Below are positions 1 through 6,169 of a DNA stretch of 10,934 nt, one piece after another; position 1 is the stretch's first letter, and the number at the start of each line of letters is the position of its first letter. A program made the translations under genes and the position numbers. Below the pieces are notes generated by a model. It was given only the letters and a program-made list of their open reading frames with translations, made no database searches and had not been told where the DNA came from. The stretch is taken from assembly GCA_965603115.1 (NCBI GenBank), contig CBFDBT010000083.1, forward strand, positions 1 to 10,934, written 5' to 3'. This stretch comes from CBFDBT01 sp965603115 (GTDB taxonomy: Bacteria > Pseudomonadota > Alphaproteobacteria > Sphingomonadales > Kordiimonadaceae).

Positions 1-1473
1 TGGACAAATAGATATAGTATTGCTGCTATCATCGTCGCGGTCGTTTTTGCTGGCTGGTATGCCAGTGGCGTGCCTGAAAATGAATCTGAAAGTTATAAGT
101 CTAAAATTGTTGAAACGGGTGATATTTTTCGAGCGGTTGCTGCTTCAGGGTCTGTTAATGCTGTAATAGAAGTTGAAGTTGGCTCTCAGATTTCTGGTCA
201 AATAAAGGAATTATTTGCTGACTATAATGATGTGGTGAAAAAGGGAGAACTGGTTGCTTTGATCGACCCTGAAATATATGAGATGCGTATGCGGCAAAGA
301 GCAGCAGAGCTCGCGATTTCAAATGCTGATCTTGTATCGCGCAGAGCACAACTTTCATCAAACGAAGCAGCGATGCTTTTTGCGCAACGTGATATGGCGA
401 GAAAGCAGAAATTATTCAAGAAGGGTAATGTCTCTTCTGCCATGATTGAAGCGGCAGAGATGGACAAGCAAAAGGCGTTTGATAATGTACAGATATCCAA
501 AGCCGCTATTGTTAATTCCAAGGCTAATATTCAACAGCGCCAATCAGCGCTTGAACAGGCTGAAGTGGAGCTCGCAAGAACACAAATCCGTGCACCGATA
601 GACGGTGTAGTGATTGAGCGCCGTGTGGATGTGGGGCAAACGGTGGCTGCCTCAATGCAGGCGCCTACGCTTTTCCGCATCGCCAATGATCTGCGGGATA
701 TCCGCGTTGAAGCCAGTGTTGACGAAGCTGATATTGGCCAAGTTAAGTCTGGTCAGGCGGTGAGCTTTACGGTGGATGCTTATCCTGAGCGCAAATTTAA
801 TGGTGATGTGGAGGTGGTGCGGCTTGCCCCTGATATTTCTCAAAATGTTGTTACCTATACTGTTACCATCTTGGCTAGAAATGAAGATATGTCTTTGCTT
901 CCAGGCATGACAGCCAATATAGAAATTATTACGGGTCGACGCGAGAATGTACTTCGCGTTCCAAATGAAGCGCTTCGTTTCAAGCCTAAAGGGCAAAATG
1001 TGAATGCTTCCCAAGGCAGGAGCTTTAACCCGGAATCTATGGCAAAACGCATGATGAAAACATATGTCGAGCGTTTGTCTCTAGATAGCAAGCAGCAAAG
1101 TATCTTACAGGATGAAATTGTCGCGGTTCTGAAATCAAATATGCCAAATTCGGGCGGAACTACTGGCGGAAATCAAACGGCCTCAATGAGAGTCACAATG
1201 CAAAAAGTAAGTTCACGGATTGCCAAAAAAATCATGGATATAGGTACGCCTGAGCAAATTAAGGCCTTCGAACAATTACAGAAAGAATTTAGCCATAAAG
1301 GTGGCAGTCGTGACGGCAAGCGAGCAACTCTATGGGCCATTGGCCCAGATGGCGAACCACAGCCACGTCAGGTACGAATTGGGCTAAGTGATGTTAGTAA
1401 TACTGAGGTACTAAAAGGTATTAAAGCGGGCGAGCGCGTGATAATTGGTTATCAACATAGAGCTGGCAACTAA
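1..1473 (+). CDS. MacA/HlyD-family periplasmic adaptor of an efflux pump, 5' end outside the window
   Basis: This is the membrane-fusion (adaptor) subunit of a tripartite ABC efflux pump. It should link the inner-membrane ABC transporter encoded next door to an outer-membrane TolC-like channel. The reading frame is open from base 1. The first 23 codons encode a hydrophobic stretch (SIAAIIVAVVFAGWY) that looks like an inner-membrane anchor, so a GTG at 70 is not a convincing start and the true start is probably upstream. A lipoyl/barrel-sandwich half (GSQISGQIKEL, about 180-220) is followed by a long alpha-helical hairpin (about 270-570), the second lipoyl half (RTQIRAPIDGVVIERRVDVG, about 575-640), a beta-barrel, and a C-terminal membrane-proximal domain ending GIKAGERVIIG. 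Between barrel and C-terminal domain, about 990-1325, lies a charged helical insertion that most family members lack. The ATPase gene starts 1 base after the stop. Family assignment is firm; the substrate is unknown. Confidence 0.93.
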   Translation, partial: WTNRYSIAAIIVAVVFAGWYASGVPENESESYKSKIVETGDIFRAVAASGSVNAVIEVEVGSQISGQIKELFADYNDVVKKGELVALIDPEIYEMRMRQRAAELAISNADLVSRRAQLSSNEAAMLFAQRDMARKQKLFKKGNVSSAMIEAAEMDKQKAFDNVQISKAAIVNSKANIQQRQSALEQAEVELARTQIRAPIDGVVIERRVDVGQTVAASMQAPTLFRIANDLRDIRVEASVDEADIGQVKSGQAVSFTVDAYPERKFNGDVEVVRLAPDISQNVVTYTVTILARNEDMSLLPGMTANIEIITGRRENVLRVPNEALRFKPKGQNVNASQGRSFNPESMAKRMMKTYVERLSLDSKQQSILQDEIVAVLKSNMPNSGGTTGGNQTASMRVTMQKVSSRIAKKIMDIGTPEQIKAFEQLQKEFSHKGGSRDGKRATLWAIGPDGEPQPRQVRIGLSDVSNTEVLKGIKAGERVIIGYQHRAGN

Positions 1474-1474
1474 G

Positions 1475-2194
1475 ATGAAGACGCCGCTTATTGAATGTAT
1501 CAATTTATCTAAGACCTATGTCACTGGGGCGGGTGATGTTCATGCAGTTGAAAATGTAAGTTTTTCTATTCAAGCTGGCGAAATGGTTGCTGTGATGGGG
1601 GCTTCTGGTTCTGGAAAATCAACTTTTATGAATATGTTGGGAGCGCTTGATGTGCCCACGTCTGGTACATTGAAGGTGGAAGGGCAAGATTTGGGCTCTA
1701 TGGATAGCGATGCTCTTGCGCTTTATCGCAATCAGCGCATAGGTTTTGTTTTCCAGCAGTTTAATCTTCTCACTCGTGCGGATGCAGTTGAAAATGTGAT
1801 GTTGCCTATGCTCTATGCACGTGTTCCCAGAGATGAAGCAAGGAAACGTTCATTAAAGTCTCTGGCGCGAGTGGGTCTTGGAGATCGGTCTGACCATTTT
1901 CCAAACCAGCTATCTGGTGGACAGCAACAGCGGGTAGCAATTGCAAGAGCGTTGGTTAATAGCCCTGATATTTTATTAGCGGATGAACCAACTGGGGCGC
2001 TTGATACGGTAACCTCACATGATATTATGGAACTCTTTGTTGATTTATCCCGTCAGGGTATAACTATTATACTTGTTACCCATGAAGTGGATGTGGCTGA
2101 TTACGCTACCCGTCAAATAGTCTTTCAAGACGGGGTGGTTATTGATGATCACCTTAATGAAAAGCACGTTAAAGCTAAAGGAGGTGCAGAGTGA
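1475..2194 (+). CDS. MacB/LolD-type ABC transporter ATP-binding protein
   Basis: This 239-residue nucleotide-binding subunit should drive the MacB-like permease encoded immediately downstream. It has a complete ABC signature set: Walker A GASGSGKST (residues 42-50), Q-loop in GFVFQQFNLL, signature LSGGQQQR (146-153), Walker B ILLADEP with D170 and E171, and the switch histidine H203 in VTHE. The order and the FQQFNLL motif are typical of the MacB/LolD/FtsE branch. I chose ATG 1475 because it lies one base past the adaptor stop and gives the usual N-terminus (MKTPLIECINLSKTY). A TTG at 1445 would extend the protein into the adaptor gene without adding conserved sequence. No strong Shine-Dalgarno precedes ATG 1475, so translation is probably coupled to the adaptor. 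In E. coli MacB this domain is fused to the permease; here it is a separate gene. Confidence 0.95.
   Translation: MKTPLIECINLSKTYVTGAGDVHAVENVSFSIQAGEMVAVMGASGSGKSTFMNMLGALDVPTSGTLKVEGQDLGSMDSDALALYRNQRIGFVFQQFNLLTRADAVENVMLPMLYARVPRDEARKRSLKSLARVGLGDRSDHFPNQLSGGQQQRVAIARALVNSPDILLADEPTGALDTVTSHDIMELFVDLSRQGITIILVTHEVDVADYATRQIVFQDGVVIDDHLNEKHVKAKGGAE
2178..2184 (+). promoter_or_regulatory. Shine-Dalgarno site that sets the GTG start of the permease
   Basis: AAGGAGG lies 6 bases before GTG 2191, inside the last codons of the ATPase gene. It is the best ribosome-binding site in the operon and supports the non-ATG start, which overlaps the ATPase stop codon as GTGA. Confidence 0.8.
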
Positions 2195-3426
2195 CATTTT
2201 TATCGTCTATTGCTGTTGCCCTGTCGGCCCTTCGAGCCAATAAGCTTCGTAGTTTGCTGACGATGCTTGGTGTTATTATCGGCGTAGGCTCCGTTGTGAC
2301 AATGGTTAGTGTCAGCGATGGTGCTAGCGCCCGGGTGGAAAGTGTTATCAACAGTTTGGGTACCAGTACTTTAATGGTGTGGCCGAGCTCTAGAAAATCT
2401 GGTGGGCGGCACAGCGGGGCAGGATCAGCACGTCAGTTTAACGATAAGGACATTAAGGCCATAAAAACAGGCATTAATGGCATAGCAGCTATTAGCGGCG
2501 AGGTAAGCGGTAGTGCTCAAATCGTTGCGGGTGGCACCAATTGGTTTGCCTCTGTGAATGGTGTGAATGCTGACTATATGAAGATTAAGGACCATTCATT
2601 GCTCGCGGGACGTTTTTTCAACGATCGTGAAGAAAAGGCATCAATGAAAGTGGCTTTGCTCGGCACAACCGTTGCCAAAGAGCTCTTTCCTGACATGCAA
2701 GCCGCTGTCGGGCAAACGATTAGAGTTAATAAAGTTCCTTTTACTGTAATTGGTGTGCTGGCGCCTAAAGGACAGTCCTCATGGGGAAGGGACCGTGATG
2801 ATGTAGTAGTGTTGCCACTTAACGCCGCGCGCAAAAGAGTGGTAGGGAAAGGTAGCGGACAGCCTAATCAGATAAGAATGCTGCATATCAAGGTTGATGA
2901 AGCTTATAATATGAAGCAAGTTGAAGAAGAAATTGGTGATATGCTGCGCTTAAAGCGCAAAGTAAAACCGGGTGATGCTGATAACTTTCGGATTATGAAT
3001 ATGGCTGAGATGGTTAAGGCCCGATCTGATACGCAGTCAACATTGTCTCAACTCCTCGCCATAACTGCTGCAGTATCGTTAATAGTCGGCGGTATTGGTA
3101 TTATGAATATTATGTTGGTGTCGGTAACCGAGCGCACAAAAGAAATTGGTTTGCGCTTAGCCGTTGGCGCACGAAAACGCGATATTATGACCCAATTTCT
3201 GATCGAAGCTATTGCCTTGTCAATACTGGGAGGACTCATTGGGTTAACTCTTGGAGCTGGTATTGCTTATTATATGGCATCGCAAGGTGACTGGCCTATT
3301 CTTATATCGACTCAGGTTGTTGCTATGGCACTCGGGTCAGCGGTTATTGTCGGGGTTTTCTTTGGGTTTTATCCTGCTAAAACAGCTGCGGAATTAAACC
3401 CTATTGATGCTCTGCGCTATGAGTGA
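2191..3426 (+). CDS. MacB/FtsX-type ABC transporter permease
   Basis: This 411-residue inner-membrane permease is the partner of the two upstream genes in a MacAB-type pump. It shows the expected layout: a short cytoplasmic start, a first membrane helix at about residues 20-43 (LLTMLGVIIGVGSVVTMVSV), a large periplasmic domain (about 45-280), then three membrane helices near the C-terminus (about 285-310, 335-358 and 370-392). The loop ERTKEIGLRLAVGARKRDI after the second helix is the conserved coupling segment of the MacB/FtsX family. The end NPIDALRYE is the usual family C-terminus. It overlaps the ATPase gene by GTGA, so the two are translationally coupled. These pumps use ATP hydrolysis in mechanotransmission to expel periplasmic substrates such as macrolides, peptides or siderophores; which of these applies here cannot be read from the sequence. 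The stop lies 5 bases from the end of a convergent gene. Confidence 0.94.
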   Translation: MTFLSSIAVALSALRANKLRSLLTMLGVIIGVGSVVTMVSVSDGASARVESVINSLGTSTLMVWPSSRKSGGRHSGAGSARQFNDKDIKAIKTGINGIAAISGEVSGSAQIVAGGTNWFASVNGVNADYMKIKDHSLLAGRFFNDREEKASMKVALLGTTVAKELFPDMQAAVGQTIRVNKVPFTVIGVLAPKGQSSWGRDRDDVVVLPLNAARKRVVGKGSGQPNQIRMLHIKVDEAYNMKQVEEEIGDMLRLKRKVKPGDADNFRIMNMAEMVKARSDTQSTLSQLLAITAAVSLIVGGIGIMNIMLVSVTERTKEIGLRLAVGARKRDIMTQFLIEAIALSILGGLIGLTLGAGIAYYMASQGDWPILISTQVVAMALGSAVIVGVFFGFYPAKTAAELNPIDALRYE

Positions 3427-3431
3427 TTGTG

Positions 3432-3977
3432 CTATTTTACTCTTTTAACCCGCAGCGACCAACTGCCTTCTTTGGGCTTTAAAATAAAGTTTTCAAAATT
3501 ACCTTTGCTAATGGTAGCGATAAAAACACCTTTCTTTATTGATCTGCGTTTAGCGTCGCTTTGCTTCCAAACGGAACCGTCTTTCATAGTGAAAATATAA
3601 GTGCCGTTTCTTTCTTTTTTGTGGGATAAAACTTCCACGGTTATTCTGTTGATGGCACTGTCTTTTTTAAGAAAAGTATCCAGTAGCATTTTTAGAGTTG
3701 TGGGGTCATTGCTTGCCTGTGGATTACCAGACATTACGGGGCGCATGGGCCTTTCCAGCTTTAAGTTGCTTTCTTTAAGGCCAAATTTTGACTTTGATGC
3801 TGGAGCTTTTGCTTTTGGAAGCGCGGTGAATATTTTGTCGTAACAAACTAGTCTTTCCAGATCACTTTTAACCTTGGAGCATGCCCTTAATTTTTGTAAG
3901 TCGCGCGCATCATTGTCTTGTGATAGATTTACCGTTGTTGTGAGGATGAGACTGAGCGTTAAGCTTAATGCGAGCAT
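3432..3977 (-). CDS. Small exported protein with a C...RL.CYD motif, function unknown
   Basis: I recognise the protein type but not a defined function. The 181-residue product begins with a hydrophobic stretch (MLALSLTLSLILTTTV) that may be a signal peptide, although it lacks the usual early basic residues. Next comes a paired-cysteine motif, C33 in LRACSKV and C45 in ERLVCYDKIF, seen in many small periplasmic proteobacterial proteins and likely to form a disulfide. A basic, Ala/Pro-rich linker follows. The C-terminal half (GTYIFTMKDGSVWKQ to WSLRVKRVK) resembles a small beta domain common in such proteins. The gene follows the Lrp-family regulator by 3 bases. Its Shine-Dalgarno AAAGG (3986-3990) lies inside the end of that gene, so the two are probably co-transcribed and coupled. 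A role in the envelope is inference. Confidence 0.72.
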   Translation of the reverse strand: MLALSLTLSLILTTTVNLSQDNDARDLQKLRACSKVKSDLERLVCYDKIFTALPKAKAPASKSKFGLKESNLKLERPMRPVMSGNPQASNDPTTLKMLLDTFLKKDSAINRITVEVLSHKKERNGTYIFTMKDGSVWKQSDAKRRSIKKGVFIATISKGNFENFILKPKEGSWSLRVKRVK

Positions 3978-3980
3978 GGT

Positions 3981-4451
3981 TTAAACCTTTATTGGTAGTT
4001 GTGTTGTGTCTTTAACGGCCGTTAGCGCGATAGAGCTATTAACCTCGCGAACACCATCAATCTGGCTGAGCTTTTCCCAAAAAAACTTCTCGTAATCGGT
4101 AATGTCTCCAACCACAATCTTTAACAGAAAATCAATATCCCCCATAAGCGTATGGCACTCAACCACCTCAGGGAATAGCTGAACTTGCTCAATGAAATGT
4201 GGCAAACTCTCCCTGTTGTTAGCCTGCATTTTGACATTGGCAAAAACCATAACGGATAGGCCGATTTTGGTGCGGTCTAGTAGGGCAACGCGCTTTTTGA
4301 TGATGCCGGTTTCTTGCAGCGACTGAAGACGCCGCCAAACAACCGATTTAGACGATCCAATGCGATCCGCGATATCCGTAATGGGAACAGTATCGTCATT
4401 TTGCATTATTTCTAATATATTTTGGTCAATAATATCTAATTTATGTAACAT
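3981..4451 (-). CDS. Lrp/AsnC-family transcriptional regulator
   Basis: This 156-residue protein has the two-domain architecture of feast/famine regulators. Residues 4-60 form the winged helix-turn-helix (LDIIDQNILEIMQND, then SSKSVVWRRLQSLQETGII). Residues of about 68-145 form the RAM/ACT-like ligand and oligomerisation domain, with the typical VVECHTLMGDIDFLLKIV and IDGVREVNSSIAL stretches and the ending VKDTTQLPI. Members bind amino acids and regulate amino acid metabolism or transport, often acting on their own promoter or a divergent gene. Here the divergent gene encodes an ACT-domain protein resembling a branched-chain amino acid regulatory subunit, which makes it an obvious candidate target (inference). 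The start is ATG 4451; a TATAAT hexamer lies just upstream on the same strand (4469-4474), which implies a very short leader. The effector cannot be predicted. Confidence 0.93.
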   Translation of the reverse strand: MLHKLDIIDQNILEIMQNDDTVPITDIADRIGSSKSVVWRRLQSLQETGIIKKRVALLDRTKIGLSVMVFANVKMQANNRESLPHFIEQVQLFPEVVECHTLMGDIDFLLKIVVGDITDYEKFFWEKLSQIDGVREVNSSIALTAVKDTTQLPIKV

Positions 4452-4553
4452 AATATTGTCTTTATCATATTATACGGGATAATTTACCATTATATACCAC
4501 ATTATATCCATCTTAGGGAACTTATTTCTGAAATAGTGTCATAAACTGAGGTC
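4452..4553. promoter_or_regulatory. AT-rich divergent control region between the Lrp-family gene and the ACT gene
   Basis: These 102 bases separate the divergent regulator and ACT-domain genes. On the - strand, TATAAT at 4474-4469 is a perfect -10 hexamer about 18 bases before the regulator start, but I see no good -35. Three inverted repeats are visible: TAATAT/ATATTA (4451-4456 and 4467-4472), ATAAT/ATTAT with a 5-base spacer (4479-4493), and TATTTC-T-GAAATA (4523-4535). Lrp-family proteins favour AT-rich dyads of about 13-15 bases, so these are candidate operators. No confident promoter for the + strand was found. Confidence 0.55.
4523..4535. promoter_or_regulatory. 13-base perfect palindrome TATTTCTGAAATA, candidate operator
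   Basis: The arms TATTTC and GAAATA are exact reverse complements around a central T. It lies about 20 bases before the short ORF and about 78 bases before the ACT gene start. The same 13 bases recur at 4974-4986. The size and AT content fit an Lrp-family binding dyad, but no binding is shown. Confidence 0.4.
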
Positions 4554-4652
4554 ATGATTAAAAATAACGAGTGCCCCACAGGTGGCCCTCAGTGGCTAAG
4601 AAAGGTTCTACAATGGTTATGGTTGGTAAAGCGCAGGCTAAATTTGCAGTAA
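4554..4652 (+). CDS. Possible 32-codon leader ORF overlapping the ACT gene start
   Basis: An ATG at 4554 opens a 32-codon frame (MIKNNECPTGGPQWLRKVLQ, then WLWLVKRRLNLQ) that ends at TAA 4650-4652, past the ACT gene start at 4613 and in another frame. It has six Leu codons, three of them CTA, and three Trp codons, most of them clustered in the second half. The leader could act by coupling or by attenuation, as amino-acid-rich leader peptides do. Against this, GAGG (4548-4551) stands only two bases from the ATG, which is too close for a good Shine-Dalgarno, and part of the composition is forced by the overlap. It may be chance. Confidence 0.25.
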   Translation: MIKNNECPTGGPQWLRKVLQWLWLVKRRLNLQ

Positions 4653-4885
4653 AAGCGATGCATGAGCCGAATACTCTATCGAGAATTCTGGAGTTTTTTG
4701 CTCTCAATGATATTACGCCAGCCACATTGCAGGCCACCAAAGTTGGTGATGATATGCAAAATATTGAAGTGACCTGCTCAGATGTAGACAGTCGCAGAGC
4801 TGATATTATCGCCAATAATATCCGCCAAATGGTGACGGTGCGTACAGCTAGCCTTGAAGTAACATACTTTCAGCAGGCCGCTTAA
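4613..4885 (+). CDS. Small stand-alone ACT-domain protein, similar to acetolactate synthase regulatory subunits
   Basis: The 90-residue product is essentially one ACT domain. Its start (AKFAVKAMHEPNTLSRILEFF, about residues 9-29) is the beta-alpha-beta opening in which amino acids bind at dimer interfaces. The pattern EPNTLSRILEFFAL..I.P and a final RQMVTVRTASLEV resemble IlvM/IlvN, the small subunit that controls acetolactate synthase in valine, leucine and isoleucine synthesis. No catalytic IlvB/IlvI/IlvG gene is in the window, so the partner is unknown or absent. I chose ATG 4613 because AAAGG (4601-4605) sits 7 bases upstream; a GTG at 4571 would add sequence with no family resemblance. 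An intrinsic terminator follows 28 bases after the stop. The gene is divergent from an Lrp-family regulator, which suggests amino-acid-responsive control (inference). Confidence 0.78.
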   Translation: MVMVGKAQAKFAVKAMHEPNTLSRILEFFALNDITPATLQATKVGDDMQNIEVTCSDVDSRRADIIANNIRQMVTVRTASLEVTYFQQAA

Positions 4886-4913
4886 TATAGCTTTATTTCT
4901 ACGACCTTTTACC

Positions 4914-4951
4914 TGGCATAGTTTCTTCAACGGAGACTATGCCATTTTTTT
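4914..4951 (+). terminator. Intrinsic terminator of the ACT-domain gene
   Basis: A 12-base-pair stem (4914-4925 with 4933-4944, one T-G wobble at 4923/4935, nine outer pairs perfect) encloses a 7-base loop and is followed at once by seven Ts (4945-4951). This is a textbook + strand intrinsic terminator. On the opposite strand no T-run follows the stem, so it serves the ACT gene. The T-run includes two of the three bases of the convergent gene's stop codon. Confidence 0.88.
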
Positions 4952-6083
4952 ACCAGCCTGTTTGCTTGTCCCATATTTCTGAAATATCATCCCCGTCTTT
5001 TATGACATGATATTTGTCGTAAGGTGCGGCTGTCATGCAGACATGATTGGGGAAAATGCGAAGTTGGCTACCGATTGGGAAGCGTTCAAAATCTATCGGC
5101 TCGCTTGATGTTATCTCACCGTGTTCTTGGTGAACGCCTTTAACGGTCAAATGGGGGTTGATAATATCACCGCTTGCTGACGCTACCAGTCCGAAACTCA
5201 TATCCTCACCATGATTAGCTGTGCTGCGATCTTTAGAGAGGGCCAAGCCGCCAGCATCCATGATTATTTGGTTCCTGTCTGGGCGATGACTGATAATGGT
5301 TGTCAGCACACTAACGGCCATATCCTCAAGGCTGTGGCTTTCAATGCTGGCCTGAAAGAGGTCACCAAAAACATAAACACCCGCGCGAAGCTCGGTGATG
5401 CCATCGAAATTATCGCCTTGTGTCGCGGTTGGTGTAGAGCCAATACTGACGGTATTACAAGGTAGTCCCGCTTCTTTTAAACGGCTTGCAGCTAGTAAGG
5501 CGGCTTCGCGTTCTTGCCGTGCGACGGCTTTGATCTCGTTGGTGGTTTTGCAGCCATAAGCATGACCGCCGTGGGTTAAAACCCCTGCAAAATTGGTGTG
5601 TGTGCCGCCATGCAAAACTTTTGCAATATCCAAGAGCGCGGGGTCATCAGCTAGTATGCCTGTGCGACCTTCACCGCTATCGATTTCGATCAAGACATCA
5701 AAGGCTGTGCCTTTTGAAAAGTTGTCGTAATTATTAAAGCTTTCGGCCGCAAAAAGACTATCGACAATCAGTTTGATATGCGCCCCTTTGCGCTGTAGAT
5801 CATTTAATTGACCAAAGCGATTGGGAGTAACGCAAACCGCGTAGGTTATATCTTTAATGCCGTGATCAAGGAAATAAGCCGCTTCACCAAGGGTGGCGAC
5901 CGTTATACCTTTAGCATTTTGTGAAAGGAGAGCCTCAGCAACTTTGACGCATTTTGCCGTTTTCAGATGCGGTCGAAGCGGTACGCCAAAACCAGACATG
6001 CGTGATGCCATGCGCTCTATGTTTGTAGCCATTTTTACTGCATCAAGAATTAGGGCTGGTGTTTGAATGTCTGTTAAGCGCAT
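4950..6083 (-). CDS. DSD1-family PLP enzyme (D-serine dehydratase / D-threonine aldolase type)
   Basis: This 377-residue fold-type III PLP enzyme has an alanine-racemase-like N-terminal barrel and a C-terminal domain with a metal site. The motif RPHLKT (residues 37-42) gives the PLP-binding lysine K41 by family pattern. The region LIEIDSGEGRTG and the glycine-rich SIGSTPTA are typical cofactor-pocket segments. NHVCMT near the end supplies H347 and C349, the His-x-Cys zinc pair of the D-serine dehydratase family, so a metal-dependent enzyme is expected. Family reactions are dehydration of D-serine or 3-hydroxyaspartate and cleavage of D-threonine; the sequence does not decide among them. AAGGAAA, about 8 bases before ATG 6083, is the ribosome-binding site. 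The gene is divergent from a dehydrogenase gene and convergent with the ACT gene. It has no partner in its own operon within the window. Confidence 0.9.
   Translation of the reverse strand: MRLTDIQTPALILDAVKMATNIERMASRMSGFGVPLRPHLKTAKCVKVAEALLSQNAKGITVATLGEAAYFLDHGIKDITYAVCVTPNRFGQLNDLQRKGAHIKLIVDSLFAAESFNNYDNFSKGTAFDVLIEIDSGEGRTGILADDPALLDIAKVLHGGTHTNFAGVLTHGGHAYGCKTTNEIKAVARQEREAALLAASRLKEAGLPCNTVSIGSTPTATQGDNFDGITELRAGVYVFGDLFQASIESHSLEDMAVSVLTTIISHRPDRNQIIMDAGGLALSKDRSTANHGEDMSFGLVASASGDIINPHLTVKGVHQEHGEITSSEPIDFERFPIGSQLRIFPNHVCMTAAPYDKYHVIKDGDDISEIWDKQTGW
4973..4987. repeat. Second copy of the TATTTCTGAAATA palindrome, extended to 15 bases
   Basis: ATATTTC-T-GAAATAT is a perfect 15-base dyad whose inner 13 bases equal the palindrome at 4523-4535. 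It lies inside the 3' coding end of the DSD1-family gene (codons for ISEI), so it could be either a coding coincidence or a second operator. Confidence 0.4.
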
Positions 6084-6169
6084 TAAAATATTTCCTTTTA
6101 AATAGAGCAGAAAGATATAAGCTTTTGTGCAAGATGGGAAGCATAAGACTTACGCAGGGGCAAAATATT
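6084..6169. promoter_or_regulatory. Divergent intergenic region of the DSD1-family and dehydrogenase genes
   Basis: These 86 bases must hold the promoters of two divergent genes. On the - strand AAGGAAA serves the DSD1-family gene. On the + strand CAGGGG (about 6155-6160) lies 9 bases before ATG 6170. I found no convincing -35/-10 pair on either strand; GATATAAG around 6114-6121 is the only -10-like string on the + strand. Confidence 0.4.

Noticed and set aside
1126..1134. TTCTGAAAT inside the adaptor gene as a third copy of the palindrome
   Set aside because: Only nine bases match and it has no full dyad; this is expected by chance.
70..1473. GTG 70 as the true start of the adaptor
   Set aside because: The frame is open to base 1 and the preceding 23 codons encode a good membrane anchor, so the gene begins outside the window.
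1445..1474. TTG start adding ten codons to the ATPase
   Set aside because: The extension lies inside the adaptor gene and has no ABC-family sequence; ATG 1475 gives the usual N-terminus.
4571..4612. GTG start giving a 104-residue ACT protein
   Set aside because: The added residues have no family resemblance, while ATG 4613 has AAAGG at good spacing.
6059..6169. Upstream starts for the dehydrogenase within the divergent gene
   Set aside because: They would put hydrophilic residues before the membrane anchor and overlap the start of the opposite gene; ATG 6170 begins the anchor directly.
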